From IMG/VR virus record IMGVR_UViG_3300027782_000376, positions 1-23,246 of that record: 23,246 nucleotides of DNA. One strand, given 5' to 3'. Positions within the stretch are counted from its first letter, which is position 1, and every line of letters starts with the position of its first letter. Both the position numbers and the translations under genes were made by a program. The notes beneath the pieces are model-generated. The model searched no databases and was not told the origin of the DNA. It saw nothing but the letters and a program-made list of their open reading frames with translations. Positions 1 to 5,429 of the stretch are shown here, in pieces. The DNA comes from a virus.

Positions 1-186
1 TATGTAACCGAACAACGGATATGGCCCAGTGGCCGTGATTGCGGCCCTAATTAGGTCATTAATGGCCGCGACTGTTTTGCCTGCTCTACGGTGGGCCACT
101 AGACACGCCCAACGCTCCGTTCGGTTGTGGAACGGCAGAAACTGTTGCCTAGGGGCATACTGGATAACTATTGGGGGGGAAGCCAC
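1..186 (-). CDS. Terminase large subunit, N-terminal fragment (cut by window edge)
   Basis: This is the N-terminal part of the phage packaging motor ATPase/nuclease, which pumps DNA into the prohead and cuts it. Translating the minus strand from GTG at 186 gives 62 residues that are still open at position 1. They contain an RQQFLPFH segment at residues 13-20 and a Walker A-like HRRAGKT at residues 32-38, typical of the start of large terminases. The frame is open back to a TGA at 208-210. GTG at 186 is the only sensible start, because an in-frame ATG is absent. It overlaps the end of the small subunit gene by 19 bases, as is usual for a terminase pair. The Walker B and nuclease domains lie outside the window, so integrity cannot be judged. 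The family call is firm; the start codon is less certain. Confidence 0.85.
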   Translation of the reverse strand, partial: MASPPIVIQYAPRQQFLPFHNRTERWACLVAHRRAGKTVAAINDLIRAAITATGPYPLFGYI

Positions 187-578
187 GACACCACCAGTTC
201 TTTTCCGTCAGCGCCACTAAGTTCGTGTTTCTGAATTTCAGACCAACGCATTTGGGTCTTGCTCCACCAGATAGCAGCAGTGGTGTCGCCAGCCATCGCT
301 TTCTGAAACAGGGTTTTGCCAACTTGCCCATTGGCTTTGGCTTTGCCGGATAACAGTTCTGTGCTGAAGTGAGCGCGGAGCGTGTCAACGTGAATGCCAT
401 CACGCACCAACACGGCAATCTGATCGATTGGCAGACCGTAACCGCTTAATGCTTCTACCTGCTTGCGCTCTGCATCGGTTGGCTCAAAGGCTGGCCTTCC
501 CGCACCTGGCCGAGCGCCGCCTTTTGGCTTTGTCTTTTCAAGCGTTGGTTTTTCAACGGATTGGTTGTTGTTTGTCAT
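168..578 (-). CDS. Terminase small subunit (HTH-type DNA recognition)
   Basis: A 136-residue protein expected to bind the packaging site and recruit the large subunit. The N-terminus is basic with a GGARPGAGRP segment (residues 20-29). A helix-turn-helix-like region follows (about 37-72, around LPIDQIAVLVRDGIHVDTLR), then an Ala/Lys-rich helical part with AAIWWSKTQMRW (101-112). This arrangement is familiar from small terminases annotated in many proteobacterial phages. ATG at 578 is chosen because it makes an ATGA overlap with the methyltransferase stop; the open frame extends further upstream only inside that gene. The large subunit starts inside its 3' end, which strongly supports the role. 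DNA recognition specificity cannot be predicted from the sequence. Confidence 0.85.
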   Translation of the reverse strand: MTNNNQSVEKPTLEKTKPKGGARPGAGRPAFEPTDAERKQVEALSGYGLPIDQIAVLVRDGIHVDTLRAHFSTELLSGKAKANGQVGKTLFQKAMAGDTTAAIWWSKTQMRWSEIQKHELSGADGKELVVSWLPPQ

Positions 579-1789
579 TTTGCAATCTCTGCAAACGGTG
601 CGCCGGTTTCCGCGTGAACTGCAGTTTTGCCTGTAAAGTTTTGCCAGCGTTTGACGATGACATCGCAATATTTTGGGTCAAGCTCCATCAGCCGTGCAAT
701 GCGACCATTCTTTTCGGCAGCGATCAGCGTGGTTCCAGAGCCGCCAAAGGAGTCCAAAACAATATCGCCGCCCTTTGTGTTGTTGAGCAACTGGTACTCA
801 AACAAAGCCACTGGCTTCATGGTTGGGTGTTCGCCGTTTCTGGATGGCCGATCAAACTCCAGAATAGTTGTCTGCTTTCTGTCGGTTGCCCAAAGGTGGC
901 CAGCGCCTTCCTTCCAGCCATACAAGCAAGGTTCGTGCTTCCAATGGTAATCCTGTCGGCCCATGACCATCGAGGACTTCTTCCAGATCAGGCACTGACG
1001 GACTTTCCAGCCAGCATCATGAGCTGCGCCACGGAAGTTGTAGCCTTCTGAGTCTGCGTGCCAGATGTAAAACACTGCACCAGGCTTCATGACCGTGTCC
1101 GCTGAAACGTAAGAGTCTCGCAAGAACTGACGGAATTGCTCGTTGCCCATCTCGTCGTTTTTGATCTTGAGAGCCTCCTTGGTCTTGCCTTCATAGGCCA
1201 CGTTGTAAGGCGGGTCTGTCAGCCACATATCGACCAGCTGGCCATCGGTAAGTTTTTCCAAGTCGCTGACGCTGGTTGAGTCGCCGCAAAGCAGACGGTG
1301 CTTTCCCATGATCCACACGTCACCAGAAACTGTAATGGAGGTTTCTTGAACTGCCGGCGCATCGTCTGGGTCGGTCAGGCCAGGCTTAATCTGCTCAGGT
1401 GTCAGAGCTGCGATCTCCTCGGCTGTAAATCCAGTCAAGTCAAGGTCAAACCCCAGATCACCCAGCTCGCCCAGCTCTAGCGCCAGCATTTCATTGTCCC
1501 AGCCAGCATTTAAAGCCAGCTTGTTGTCCGCAATAACGTATGCGCGTTTCTGCGACTCCGACAAATGGGCAAGACGGATAGACGGAACTTGTTCGAGGTT
1601 TAACTTGCGAGCAGCTAATACGCGACCGTGACCGGCAATAATTCCGTTTGCTTCGTCTACTAAAACAGGATTAGTAAACCCAAACTCTTTAATGCTGGCC
1701 GCAATTTGGGCCACTTGAGCATCGTTGTGCGTTCTGCTGTTTTTCGCAAATGGGATCAAGGTAGCGATCCCAACTTGTTCAATTTGCAT
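575..1789 (-). CDS. ParB-like domain fused to DNA methyltransferase (N6-adenine/N4-cytosine type)
   Basis: A 404-residue protein. Residues about 1-130 form a ParB/Srx-type N-terminal domain with GIIAGHGRVLAA at 49-60. The rest is an S-adenosylmethionine-dependent amino-methyltransferase with catalytic DPPY at 192-195 and the cofactor-binding DSFGGSGTT segment near 347-354. Catalytic motif before cofactor motif is the beta-class order. No endonuclease gene is adjacent, so it looks like an orphan phage methyltransferase, possibly protecting phage DNA from restriction or marking DNA for packaging; that purpose is inference. It sits directly before the terminase genes, with an ATGA overlap to the small subunit. 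The ribosome-binding site upstream of ATG 1789 is weak. The ParB-like half may bind DNA or nucleotide; target sequence unknown. Confidence 0.92.
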   Translation of the reverse strand: MQIEQVGIATLIPFAKNSRTHNDAQVAQIAASIKEFGFTNPVLVDEANGIIAGHGRVLAARKLNLEQVPSIRLAHLSESQKRAYVIADNKLALNAGWDNEMLALELGELGDLGFDLDLTGFTAEEIAALTPEQIKPGLTDPDDAPAVQETSITVSGDVWIMGKHRLLCGDSTSVSDLEKLTDGQLVDMWLTDPPYNVAYEGKTKEALKIKNDEMGNEQFRQFLRDSYVSADTVMKPGAVFYIWHADSEGYNFRGAAHDAGWKVRQCLIWKKSSMVMGRQDYHWKHEPCLYGWKEGAGHLWATDRKQTTILEFDRPSRNGEHPTMKPVALFEYQLLNNTKGGDIVLDSFGGSGTTLIAAEKNGRIARLMELDPKYCDVIVKRWQNFTGKTAVHAETGAPFAEIAK

Positions 1790-1820
1790 TACTTTTCAAC
1801 ATCTTTTTGTGTACCGAAAA

Positions 1821-2297
1821 TTAACGCCCGTAGGGGTTCATCGTGCGCGGGATTGCTTTTGATTCAAATTGCGGGGTTGTGCCGCGAGACATCATCATCC
1901 CTACAGGGGGGCGGTTTGGTGGTATCTGACCCACCCCCTGCATTCCACCTTGCATTCCCTGCGGCATCTGTGGCGGCGTAATCTGGCGCTGCATACCCTG
2001 CGGCATTCCTTGTGGCATTCCCTGACCCATCTGGCCTTGCAATGGCTGCGCTGGCATAACGTTGAAGTCGGGGATGCCGGCCTGCGCTACTTGTGTCTGC
2101 GGTTGATCATATCCGTGCGGTCTTGGGCCAGTAAATCCCGTGGGGGAGAATCCCCCAATAGAAAGCGTTGCTGCATCAAGCGACCGCTGTTGATCAGGAT
2201 TCAAAGCAGTCATAGGCGCGGCCATCGGTTTGCCCATCGGCATTGTGCCGCGAGCCTGCAATGCACCTATCAATGCCTGTCGTTGTTTTGCGTCCAT
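1821..2297 (-). CDS. Met/Pro/Gln/Gly-rich hypothetical protein
   Basis: A 158-residue protein of unknown function. The N-terminal 60 residues are mixed, while the C-terminal half is low complexity with repeated MPQGM and MQG units (about residues 88-125) and a PPNRPPVGMMM segment. No enzyme motif, membrane segment or signal peptide is visible. ATG at 2297 is preceded by AGGGG about five bases upstream, and the gene starts 8 bases after the Dps-like stop, so it is co-transcribed with the genes on either side. The repeated MPQG codons also form short direct repeats in the DNA. Flexible proteins of this composition can be virion or scaffold associated, but nothing in the sequence proves that. 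Confidence 0.75.
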   Translation of the reverse strand: MDAKQRQALIGALQARGTMPMGKPMAAPMTALNPDQQRSLDAATLSIGGFSPTGFTGPRPHGYDQPQTQVAQAGIPDFNVMPAQPLQGQMGQGMPQGMPQGMQRQITPPQMPQGMQGGMQGVGQIPPNRPPVGMMMSRGTTPQFESKAIPRTMNPYGR

Positions 2298-2305
2298 TTC
2301 TGCCC

Positions 2306-2683
2306 CTAATGCAAGAATCGTAGTTTGTACAACGTGCTGTCGATTTGATCGACAATCTCGTCAATGATGTTCTGCAAGGCGCTATCGTCCGGCAAGTTTT
2401 TGCGGTGAGCGTCAACGTACCGCTTGATGGTCTTAAGGTAATCAATTGGGTCTTTGGCTACCGCAAAATCGTTTGGGTATGCGCTGATCGGGATTTGATC
2501 GTATGCGCCGATGTACGCTTCTGCCCAACGGTCTGCCAGGTCAATGATGTTGTCGTAGTATTCGCCAAGCGCAACGTGCTGTGCGTAGGACTTGGTTGCC
2601 AAGTGCTGAAAATGCGTGACCGTGGACGAATGCAAAAGCACCGCCACAAATTGCGCCGCAGCCTTTTCGTATTTTTCAGCCAT
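2306..2683 (-). CDS. Dps/ferritin-like (miniferritin-type) protein
   Basis: A 125-residue, largely helical protein. The pattern H24, H36, D51, E55 has spacings of 12, 15 and 4, which match the ferroxidase ligands of Dps proteins (His31, His43, Asp58, Glu62 in Listeria Dps, from memory). The residue after H24 is aromatic, and DRWAE at 51-55 resembles the DEIAE helix of Dps. The position equivalent to Asp47 is Gly40, with Glu41 next to it. The protein is shorter than a usual Dps of about 150-170 residues. Related small ferritin-like proteins are known in some phages. It could bind iron or DNA, or be a degenerate structural relative. ATG 2683 has AAGGA upstream. It is the first gene of the unit leading to the terminase. 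Fold confidence is moderate; activity is inference. Confidence 0.7.
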   Translation of the reverse strand: MAEKYEKAAAQFVAVLLHSSTVTHFQHLATKSYAQHVALGEYYDNIIDLADRWAEAYIGAYDQIPISAYPNDFAVAKDPIDYLKTIKRYVDAHRKNLPDDSALQNIIDEIVDQIDSTLYKLRFLH

Positions 2684-2709
2684 GATAGTCCTTGCGTCAA
2701 CTACATCAG

Positions 2710-2738
2710 ATCATACTTGTCTGTCAACATGACCGCAA
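2710..2738 (-). promoter_or_regulatory. Candidate promoter for the Dps-like/methyltransferase/terminase unit
   Basis: On the minus strand, TTGCGG (2738-2733) is followed after 17 bases by TATGAT (2715-2710), a one-mismatch -10 box. An overlapping TTGACA at 2727-2722 offers an alternative -35 with a weaker -10, TGTAGT. The site lies in the only gap in this part of the leftward operon, 27 bases before the Dps-like start and just after a hairpin. Position and boxes agree, but no experimental support is available. Confidence 0.45.
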
Positions 2739-2745
2739 GAAATAG

Positions 2746-2768
2746 TTGGGCGGAAAGTTTTCGCCCAA
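2746..2768 (-). terminator. Hairpin directly after the nuclease stop (terminator-like)
   Basis: TTGGGCG at 2746-2752 pairs with CGCCCAA at 2762-2768; the stem can extend inward through G·T and A-T pairs. It begins one base past the nuclease TAA. In the leftward direction the downstream sequence is CTATTTCTT, only moderately T-rich, so termination may be partial. Confidence 0.5.
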
Positions 2769-3089
2769 TTATCTTTGCGGCAGTGCATCCCGAATAAGCG
2801 GCATTGCGTCCGACAATTTCATCATCAGCAGCCATTCCTCCCCATCGGCTCGCATGATGACGATGGGCAAATGCTGCGGCCCTGCTGATTTTTCGGCCTG
2901 CGCCATGAACTCATGCTGCACCATCAGCTTTTTGCGTCGCTTCACCTCAATACGAAACTGCGCGATCTCGATATCAAATCCACCGTCACGCGATTGCGAG
3001 AGGTTGCGCTTTACTGCCCATCCCAGTTCTTGGTTGAGTATTTCGCACACCTCACGTTCGCCGTTAGCGCCTTTACGTCTGCTGTTCAT
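2769..3089 (-). CDS. PDDEXK-type nuclease (Holliday-junction-resolvase-like)
   Basis: A 106-residue protein with the compact signature of Hjc/VRR-type PDDEXK nucleases: a basic start with RRKGANGERE (E11 or E13), then D39 in GGFDIE, then E48-V-K50 in IEVKRRKK. Such enzymes cleave branched or recombining DNA using a metal at the D/ExK site. A role in resolving replication or recombination intermediates before packaging fits its place between replication and packaging genes. ATG at 3089 is chosen over an upstream start at 3134 because AAGGGA precedes it and because the protein then begins just before the conserved motif. It overlaps the upstream gene by 17 bases. The exact substrate cannot be told from the sequence. 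Confidence 0.75.
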   Translation of the reverse strand: MNSRRKGANGEREVCEILNQELGWAVKRNLSQSRDGGFDIEIAQFRIEVKRRKKLMVQHEFMAQAEKSAGPQHLPIVIMRADGEEWLLMMKLSDAMPLIRDALPQR

Positions 3090-3288
3090 GTGTTCCCTTT
3101 TCGTTATGTTTGTCGCAAAACTCTCTCGCCTCATCTGGGCTGTTACTTACGCCCAAACATTGCGTCACAACCTTTGGCTGCACGAACCAAGCCGTGTACG
3201 ACCATTTGCCGTCAATCTGGGTTGCGCTGATTGAGTACAAGCCACAATCACTCAGCCAGTGATAGCGGCTCATTTTGGTAAACTTCAT
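3073..3288 (-). CDS. Small hypothetical protein (71 aa)
   Basis: A 71-residue soluble protein with no recognised family. The N-terminal half is rich in aromatic residues (YHW, Y, W, YTAWF) in a beta-like pattern, and the end is acidic/helical (SPDEAREFCDKHNEK). The overall form, a compact strand-rich domain followed by an EAREFCDKH helix, is common in small phage accessory proteins. ATG at 3288 gives MKFTKMSRYHW; a GTG at 3303 would add five residues, but neither has a strong Shine-Dalgarno sequence. It overlaps the nuclease start, so the two are probably translationally coupled. No function is proposed. Confidence 0.6.
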   Translation of the reverse strand: MKFTKMSRYHWLSDCGLYSISATQIDGKWSYTAWFVQPKVVTQCLGVSNSPDEAREFCDKHNEKGTHEQQT

Positions 3289-3333
3289 ACGACAATCGCC
3301 CACGCCGATTTAAGACCTTGAGAGGGTGACCCA

Positions 3334-3353
3334 CTACCCCTGTAGCGGGGTGG
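3334..3353. other. Intergenic hairpin after the loader-like gene
   Basis: CTACCCC (3334-3340) pairs with GGGGTGG (3347-3353) through six Watson-Crick pairs and one wobble, with a six-base loop. It lies immediately after the stop at 3355 of the leftward gene. No T-tract follows on either strand, so it may be an mRNA-processing or 3'-end-stabilising structure instead of a terminator. Confidence 0.3.
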
Positions 3354-3354
3354 C

Positions 3355-3831
3355 CTAGAAAAAGTCTTCATCGGCTTGAGCGACGGCTGCAGAGCGATTG
3401 GCAGTGAGGTTTCTCAGTTCAGCGTCGCACCGATCAACACAACGCTTGTATGCCTCACGGTATTCGTGGCTGTCTGCTGTGCATCGAACGGAGAGGCGAG
3501 CGAGGTATGCGGCCTTGAACTCAACCCAGTATTGTTCTGGATTGCTCTGTCTCAATTGCTCCCAATTCTGCACCGTGTGCTTTTCGCTTGCGTCGAGTCC
3601 TGCAGTGTCCTGATGCAATCTCTTTTCGTCCTTGGGTCGCAGCTCCGCAGGTTTCGGGAAAAACTTTCCGTAACGGCAGTGGGATTTGGCGCAAGCCTCA
3701 ACAATTTCCCAAGGTTGATCCTTCAGCGCGACCCAATAGCTTTTCTTCATGAGGTCGGTGACCGGCTTGCTGAACGTCTCGCCCAACCGTTCCATCAGTT
3801 CGTCAAAGTTTCGTTTGTCAGGGCTATGCAT
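3355..3831 (-). CDS. Helicase-loader-like (P-type) replication protein, putative
   Basis: A 158-residue protein located immediately downstream of the winged-helix initiator, where lambda-like phages carry gene P. The N-terminal part (FDELMERLGETF, VTDLMKKSYWVALKDQPWEIVEACAKSHCRYGKFFPKPAELRP) resembles the helical domain with a terminal FFPxPxE segment seen in phage replication P proteins and related helicase-interacting factors. The C-terminal half is helical and charged, ending in DEDFF. It would recruit the host replicative helicase to the origin; that is inferred from position and weak similarity. ATG at 3831 is fixed by AGGAGG six bases upstream; it overlaps the initiator stop by 8 bases. 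A start at 3849 is open but lacks this site. Confidence 0.55.
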   Translation of the reverse strand: MHSPDKRNFDELMERLGETFSKPVTDLMKKSYWVALKDQPWEIVEACAKSHCRYGKFFPKPAELRPKDEKRLHQDTAGLDASEKHTVQNWEQLRQSNPEQYWVEFKAAYLARLSVRCTADSHEYREAYKRCVDRCDAELRNLTANRSAAVAQADEDFF

Positions 3832-4549
3832 CGTCGTCCTCCTGTTCAAGCCAGGTTGATTTAAGTTTTACGGGTTGAGGTTTTTCGGGCAACGGAAACG
3901 GCCCACGCCATAGGCCAGAGCGAAAGAACTTGGCAGGCGATGTGATGAACTGCGTCCCAATGCGTCCCATTGCCAATTGTTGGTCAGCGTATTGAGTCAC
4001 AGCGGCCAGAATCGTCTCCGGTGTCTCGCCTTCCTCAAGCAACTGGTTGCAGGCGCGTTCTGCGTCCATCCATGCAACACCGGCATACGTCCCTCTTGGG
4101 TATGCAAGTTTCAGTGCGACAATGTCCACAACCTCGCGCACGCTCTGTGTGTTCAATGATGGTTCAGATTGATGGTTATATGATGGTTGGAGGGCAGCTG
4201 GCGCCCTACCATAGGGCACTTGGCGCCCTACCTCTAGGGCATCTGGCGCCCTACCGTAGGGCACGTCCTGCCCTAGTGCATTTGGCGCACTAGTAGTCGG
4301 ATGCACCAAATAACGGGTTGTGCGGTTCGGATTACCTGGGTCTCTGCTCACACATTGAAACCCTTCCAAGTCAGCCAATGCGTCCGTCACAGCACGTCTG
4401 CTCAAACTGGTTTTGGCGGTAATTGTGGTTAGCGACGGCCAACAAATACCCTCATCACTTGCGTTGTCAGCCAGCGCCAGCAACACCAGTTTCTGTGTCG
4501 GCGTTAGGTTCTGCATTGCCCAAACCGCTGTCATCAATTTGATGCTCAT
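3824..4549 (-). CDS. Winged-helix replication initiator (lambda O-like), origin within gene
   Basis: A 241-residue protein. Residues about 12-85 form a winged helix-turn-helix domain: LTPTQKLVLLALAD, CWPSLTTITAKTSLSRRAVTDALADLE, then a wing ending TTRYLV. This is typical of phage replication initiators that bind origin repeats. A Gly/Ala/Pro-rich linker (about 94-131) follows and is encoded by the repeated DNA. The C-terminal domain (about 135-235) carries an AKFFRSGLW segment common in initiator C-termini, where it may contact the loader. ATG 4549 is chosen; a TTG at 4561 is open but less likely. The C-terminus is acidic (EQEDDDA). The arrangement of DNA-binding domain, iteron-coding linker and partner-binding domain parallels lambda O. 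The family call is fairly firm; the origin claim rests on the repeats. Confidence 0.8.
   Translation of the reverse strand: MSIKLMTAVWAMQNLTPTQKLVLLALADNASDEGICWPSLTTITAKTSLSRRAVTDALADLEGFQCVSRDPGNPNRTTRYLVHPTTSAPNALGQDVPYGRAPDALEVGRQVPYGRAPAALQPSYNHQSEPSLNTQSVREVVDIVALKLAYPRGTYAGVAWMDAERACNQLLEEGETPETILAAVTQYADQQLAMGRIGTQFITSPAKFFRSGLWRGPFPLPEKPQPVKLKSTWLEQEDDDA
4157..4188. repeat. Three TGATGGTT repeats, possible DNA-unwinding element
   Basis: TGATGGTT occurs at 4157-4164, 4170-4177 and 4181-4188, spaced 13 and 11 bases. The stretch is A/T-richer than the flanking gene and lies 10 bases from the iterons, downstream in gene direction. In lambda the A/T-rich unwinding region has the same relative position within gene O. 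Confidence 0.5.
4199..4264. repeat. Three iteron-like repeats inside the initiator gene (candidate origin)
   Basis: Copies start at 4199, 4221 and 4244. Each begins TGGCGCCCTACC and ends TAGGGCA, so each contains the inverted pair GCCCTA/TAGGGC. Copies 1 and 3 differ at one base over 21; copy 2 has one extra base in the spacer. Start-to-start distances of 22 and 23 bases place them on roughly the same DNA face. A degenerate half-copy TGGCGCACTAG begins at 4283. Copy 2 is out of frame with the others. Confidence 0.75.
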
Positions 4550-4629
4550 GGGCCACCACAAAAACAGGTCGGGTGGTAAGCACCCGTCATGCCTTTCTGT
4601 TGGGGAAGGATTGATTTCGCGTTATTCAT
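4546..4629 (-). CDS. Candidate 27-residue leader/small ORF between Zn-ribbon and initiator genes
   Basis: ATG at 4629 overlaps the end of the Zn-ribbon gene, and the TGA at 4548-4546 makes an ATGA overlap with the initiator start at 4549. The product has a Tyr-His-Pro segment and then CFCGGP at its end. The ribosome-binding site is weak (GGGCG). The perfect fit between both neighbours suggests a coupling ORF, but it may be a chance frame. Confidence 0.3.
   Translation of the reverse strand: MNNAKSILPQQKGMTGAYHPTCFCGGP
4560..4586 (-). terminator. Terminator-like hairpin in the leader of the initiator gene
   Basis: On the minus strand CGGGTG, a five-base loop CTTAC, then CACCCG (4586-4570) is followed by ACCTG and five Ts (4564-4560). 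This is close to an intrinsic terminator, but placed 11 bases before the initiator ATG, so it could attenuate transcription or mask the ribosome-binding region. Confidence 0.4.
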
Positions 4630-4885
4630 TCGAGGTTCGCCCGAGGCTCGCCCCAAGTGCAGCCAACGCAGCCACCGCACGCGCCTGAACTTCAGGTGTT
4701 TGGAAAAGCCTTTCCATCTCATCGCGCACCCGCTGATTCCTTTCCTTGGCAGCGTCAGAAACGCACTTGACACACAAGCCACTTTTGGTGTAACGCAAGC
4801 CTCCATGACTGCGCTTGCATTCTAACCCTTTGTATTTAGGCAGCTTTTTCTGCGCTGCGGCTAGCCTTTTTTGGTCAATCTTCAT
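4622..4885 (-). CDS. Small Zn-ribbon-like protein (87 aa), possible regulator
   Basis: The first gene of the leftward operon. The 87-residue product has C23-x3-H27 and C38-x2-C41 around the segment GGLRYTKSGLCVKC, a pattern that suggests one bound zinc and is seen in short phage proteins of unknown role. The N-terminus is strongly basic (MKIDQKRLAAAQKKLPKYK) and the C-terminal half is an Ala-rich helix. DNA or RNA binding is plausible but not shown. ATG 4885 is preceded by AAGG nine bases upstream, and the gene lies 95 bases from the divergent rightward operon. As the promoter-proximal gene beside the control region it is a candidate regulator of replication genes. Confidence 0.65.
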   Translation of the reverse strand: MKIDQKRLAAAQKKLPKYKGLECKRSHGGLRYTKSGLCVKCVSDAAKERNQRVRDEMERLFQTPEVQARAVAALAALGASLGRTSNE

Positions 4886-4908
4886 TGCAAAAAACCTTTA
4901 AAAAATGC

Positions 4909-4936
4909 TTGACAGGCGCAGAGTACAGCGTATAGT
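4909..4936 (+). promoter_or_regulatory. Strong sigma70-like early rightward promoter
   Basis: A perfect TTGACA (4909-4914) and TATAGT (4931-4936, one mismatch to TATAAT) are separated by 16 bases. The first rightward gene starts 45 bases downstream with a CGGAGA ribosome-binding site. This is the clearest promoter in the window and probably drives the whole 4981-9210 operon using host RNA polymerase. Confidence 0.8.
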
Positions 4937-4948
4937 TTCCGACATCAA
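4920..4948 (-). promoter_or_regulatory. Possible divergent leftward promoter
   Basis: On the minus strand TTGATG (4948-4943) and TACTCT (4925-4920) are separated by 17 bases. The boxes overlap the rightward promoter. A leftward promoter is needed here for the replication genes, but this box pair is weak and others are possible. Confidence 0.3.
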
Positions 4949-4965
4949 GTCACCAAAACTACTTG
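4946..4965. promoter_or_regulatory. Operator-like inverted repeat after the early promoter
   Basis: CAAGT (4946-4950) and ACTTG (4961-4965) form a five-base inverted repeat separated by ten bases, just downstream of the expected start of rightward transcription. It could be an operator for a dimeric regulator; five-base arms also arise by chance. Confidence 0.3.
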
Positions 4966-4980
4966 TTACGGAGAACAAAA

Positions 4981-5244
4981 ATGGCAAAAGTAGAAATTCT
5001 GGAATGCTTCGGGGAGCGCACGCGGCTGGTCTCGTTTCACCGGACGCGCGACCGTGAAATTGCGTTAGCTCGCGCGTTGCGGCTCAATTTTGGCCGCAAA
5101 GCGCACCTGCACGTTGAGCAGAGCATTAGTCACGGGACGGGTAATGACCGCGTGCTGTATGGTCAAATCGGGGTTCCGGTAAAAGGTCAGCCGCGCGTAG
5201 CGACCCTGATCACCGGTCGCGTGCGGGTGGATGTGAGCGTATGA
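4981..5244 (+). CDS. First gene of rightward operon, hypothetical (87 aa)
   Basis: An 87-residue basic protein of unknown function. It has an Arg-rich first half (FHRTRDREIALARALRLNFGRKAHLHVE) and a beta-rich second half (DRVLYGQIGVPVKGQPRVATLITGRVRVDVSV). No known family motif is recognised. ATG 4981 is set by CGGAGA seven bases upstream; a TTG at 4963 is open but inferior. It is the first gene after the strong promoter, a place where phages often put host-takeover or regulatory proteins; that role is a guess. Its stop overlaps the next start by ATGA, showing translational coupling. Confidence 0.7.
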   Translation: MAKVEILECFGERTRLVSFHRTRDREIALARALRLNFGRKAHLHVEQSISHGTGNDRVLYGQIGVPVKGQPRVATLITGRVRVDVSV

Positions 5245-5429
5245 ACAGCGCATACCGAAAGACGCTTCGCAGTCAGAAACGAGCCAGCGCCATGTTAGGC
5301 CTGTGTGGGGCTGCGATTGTTGCGATTGTTGCGATTGCCGCTGCGGTCGCCTTCATCCACCTGATTGCCACAATGCCTTCCGGCTGGTGGCTCCCTGTTG
5401 CCCAACGCCCGTTTGGAGGTGCGCTGTGA
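5241..5429 (+). CDS. Small single-span membrane protein (62 aa)
   Basis: A 62-residue protein with a basic N-terminus (MNSAYRKTLRSQKR) followed by one long hydrophobic segment (about residues 18-44, rich in AIVAIVAIAAA) and a short polar tail. It should insert once in the inner membrane with its N-terminus inside. It joins the previous gene by an ATGA overlap and the next by GTGA. Small membrane proteins early in phage operons may affect superinfection or host physiology, but nothing here identifies the function. Confidence 0.65.
   Translation: MNSAYRKTLRSQKRASAMLGLCGAAIVAIVAIAAAVAFIHLIATMPSGWWLPVAQRPFGGAL

Noticed and set aside
428-1051. Plus-strand open frame of 207 codons opposite the methyltransferase
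   Set aside because: The opposite strand has DPPY, cofactor and ParB motifs; this frame has no motif and crosses two genes.
4199-4264. CRISPR-like array
   Set aside because: Unit spacing is 22-23 bases with no unique spacers between copies, so they are tandem iterons and not a CRISPR array.
5303-5425. Cys-rich upstream extension of the acidic 98-residue protein
   Set aside because: It overlaps the membrane-protein gene in another frame; the GTG at 5426 has GGAGG and the expected GTGA overlap.
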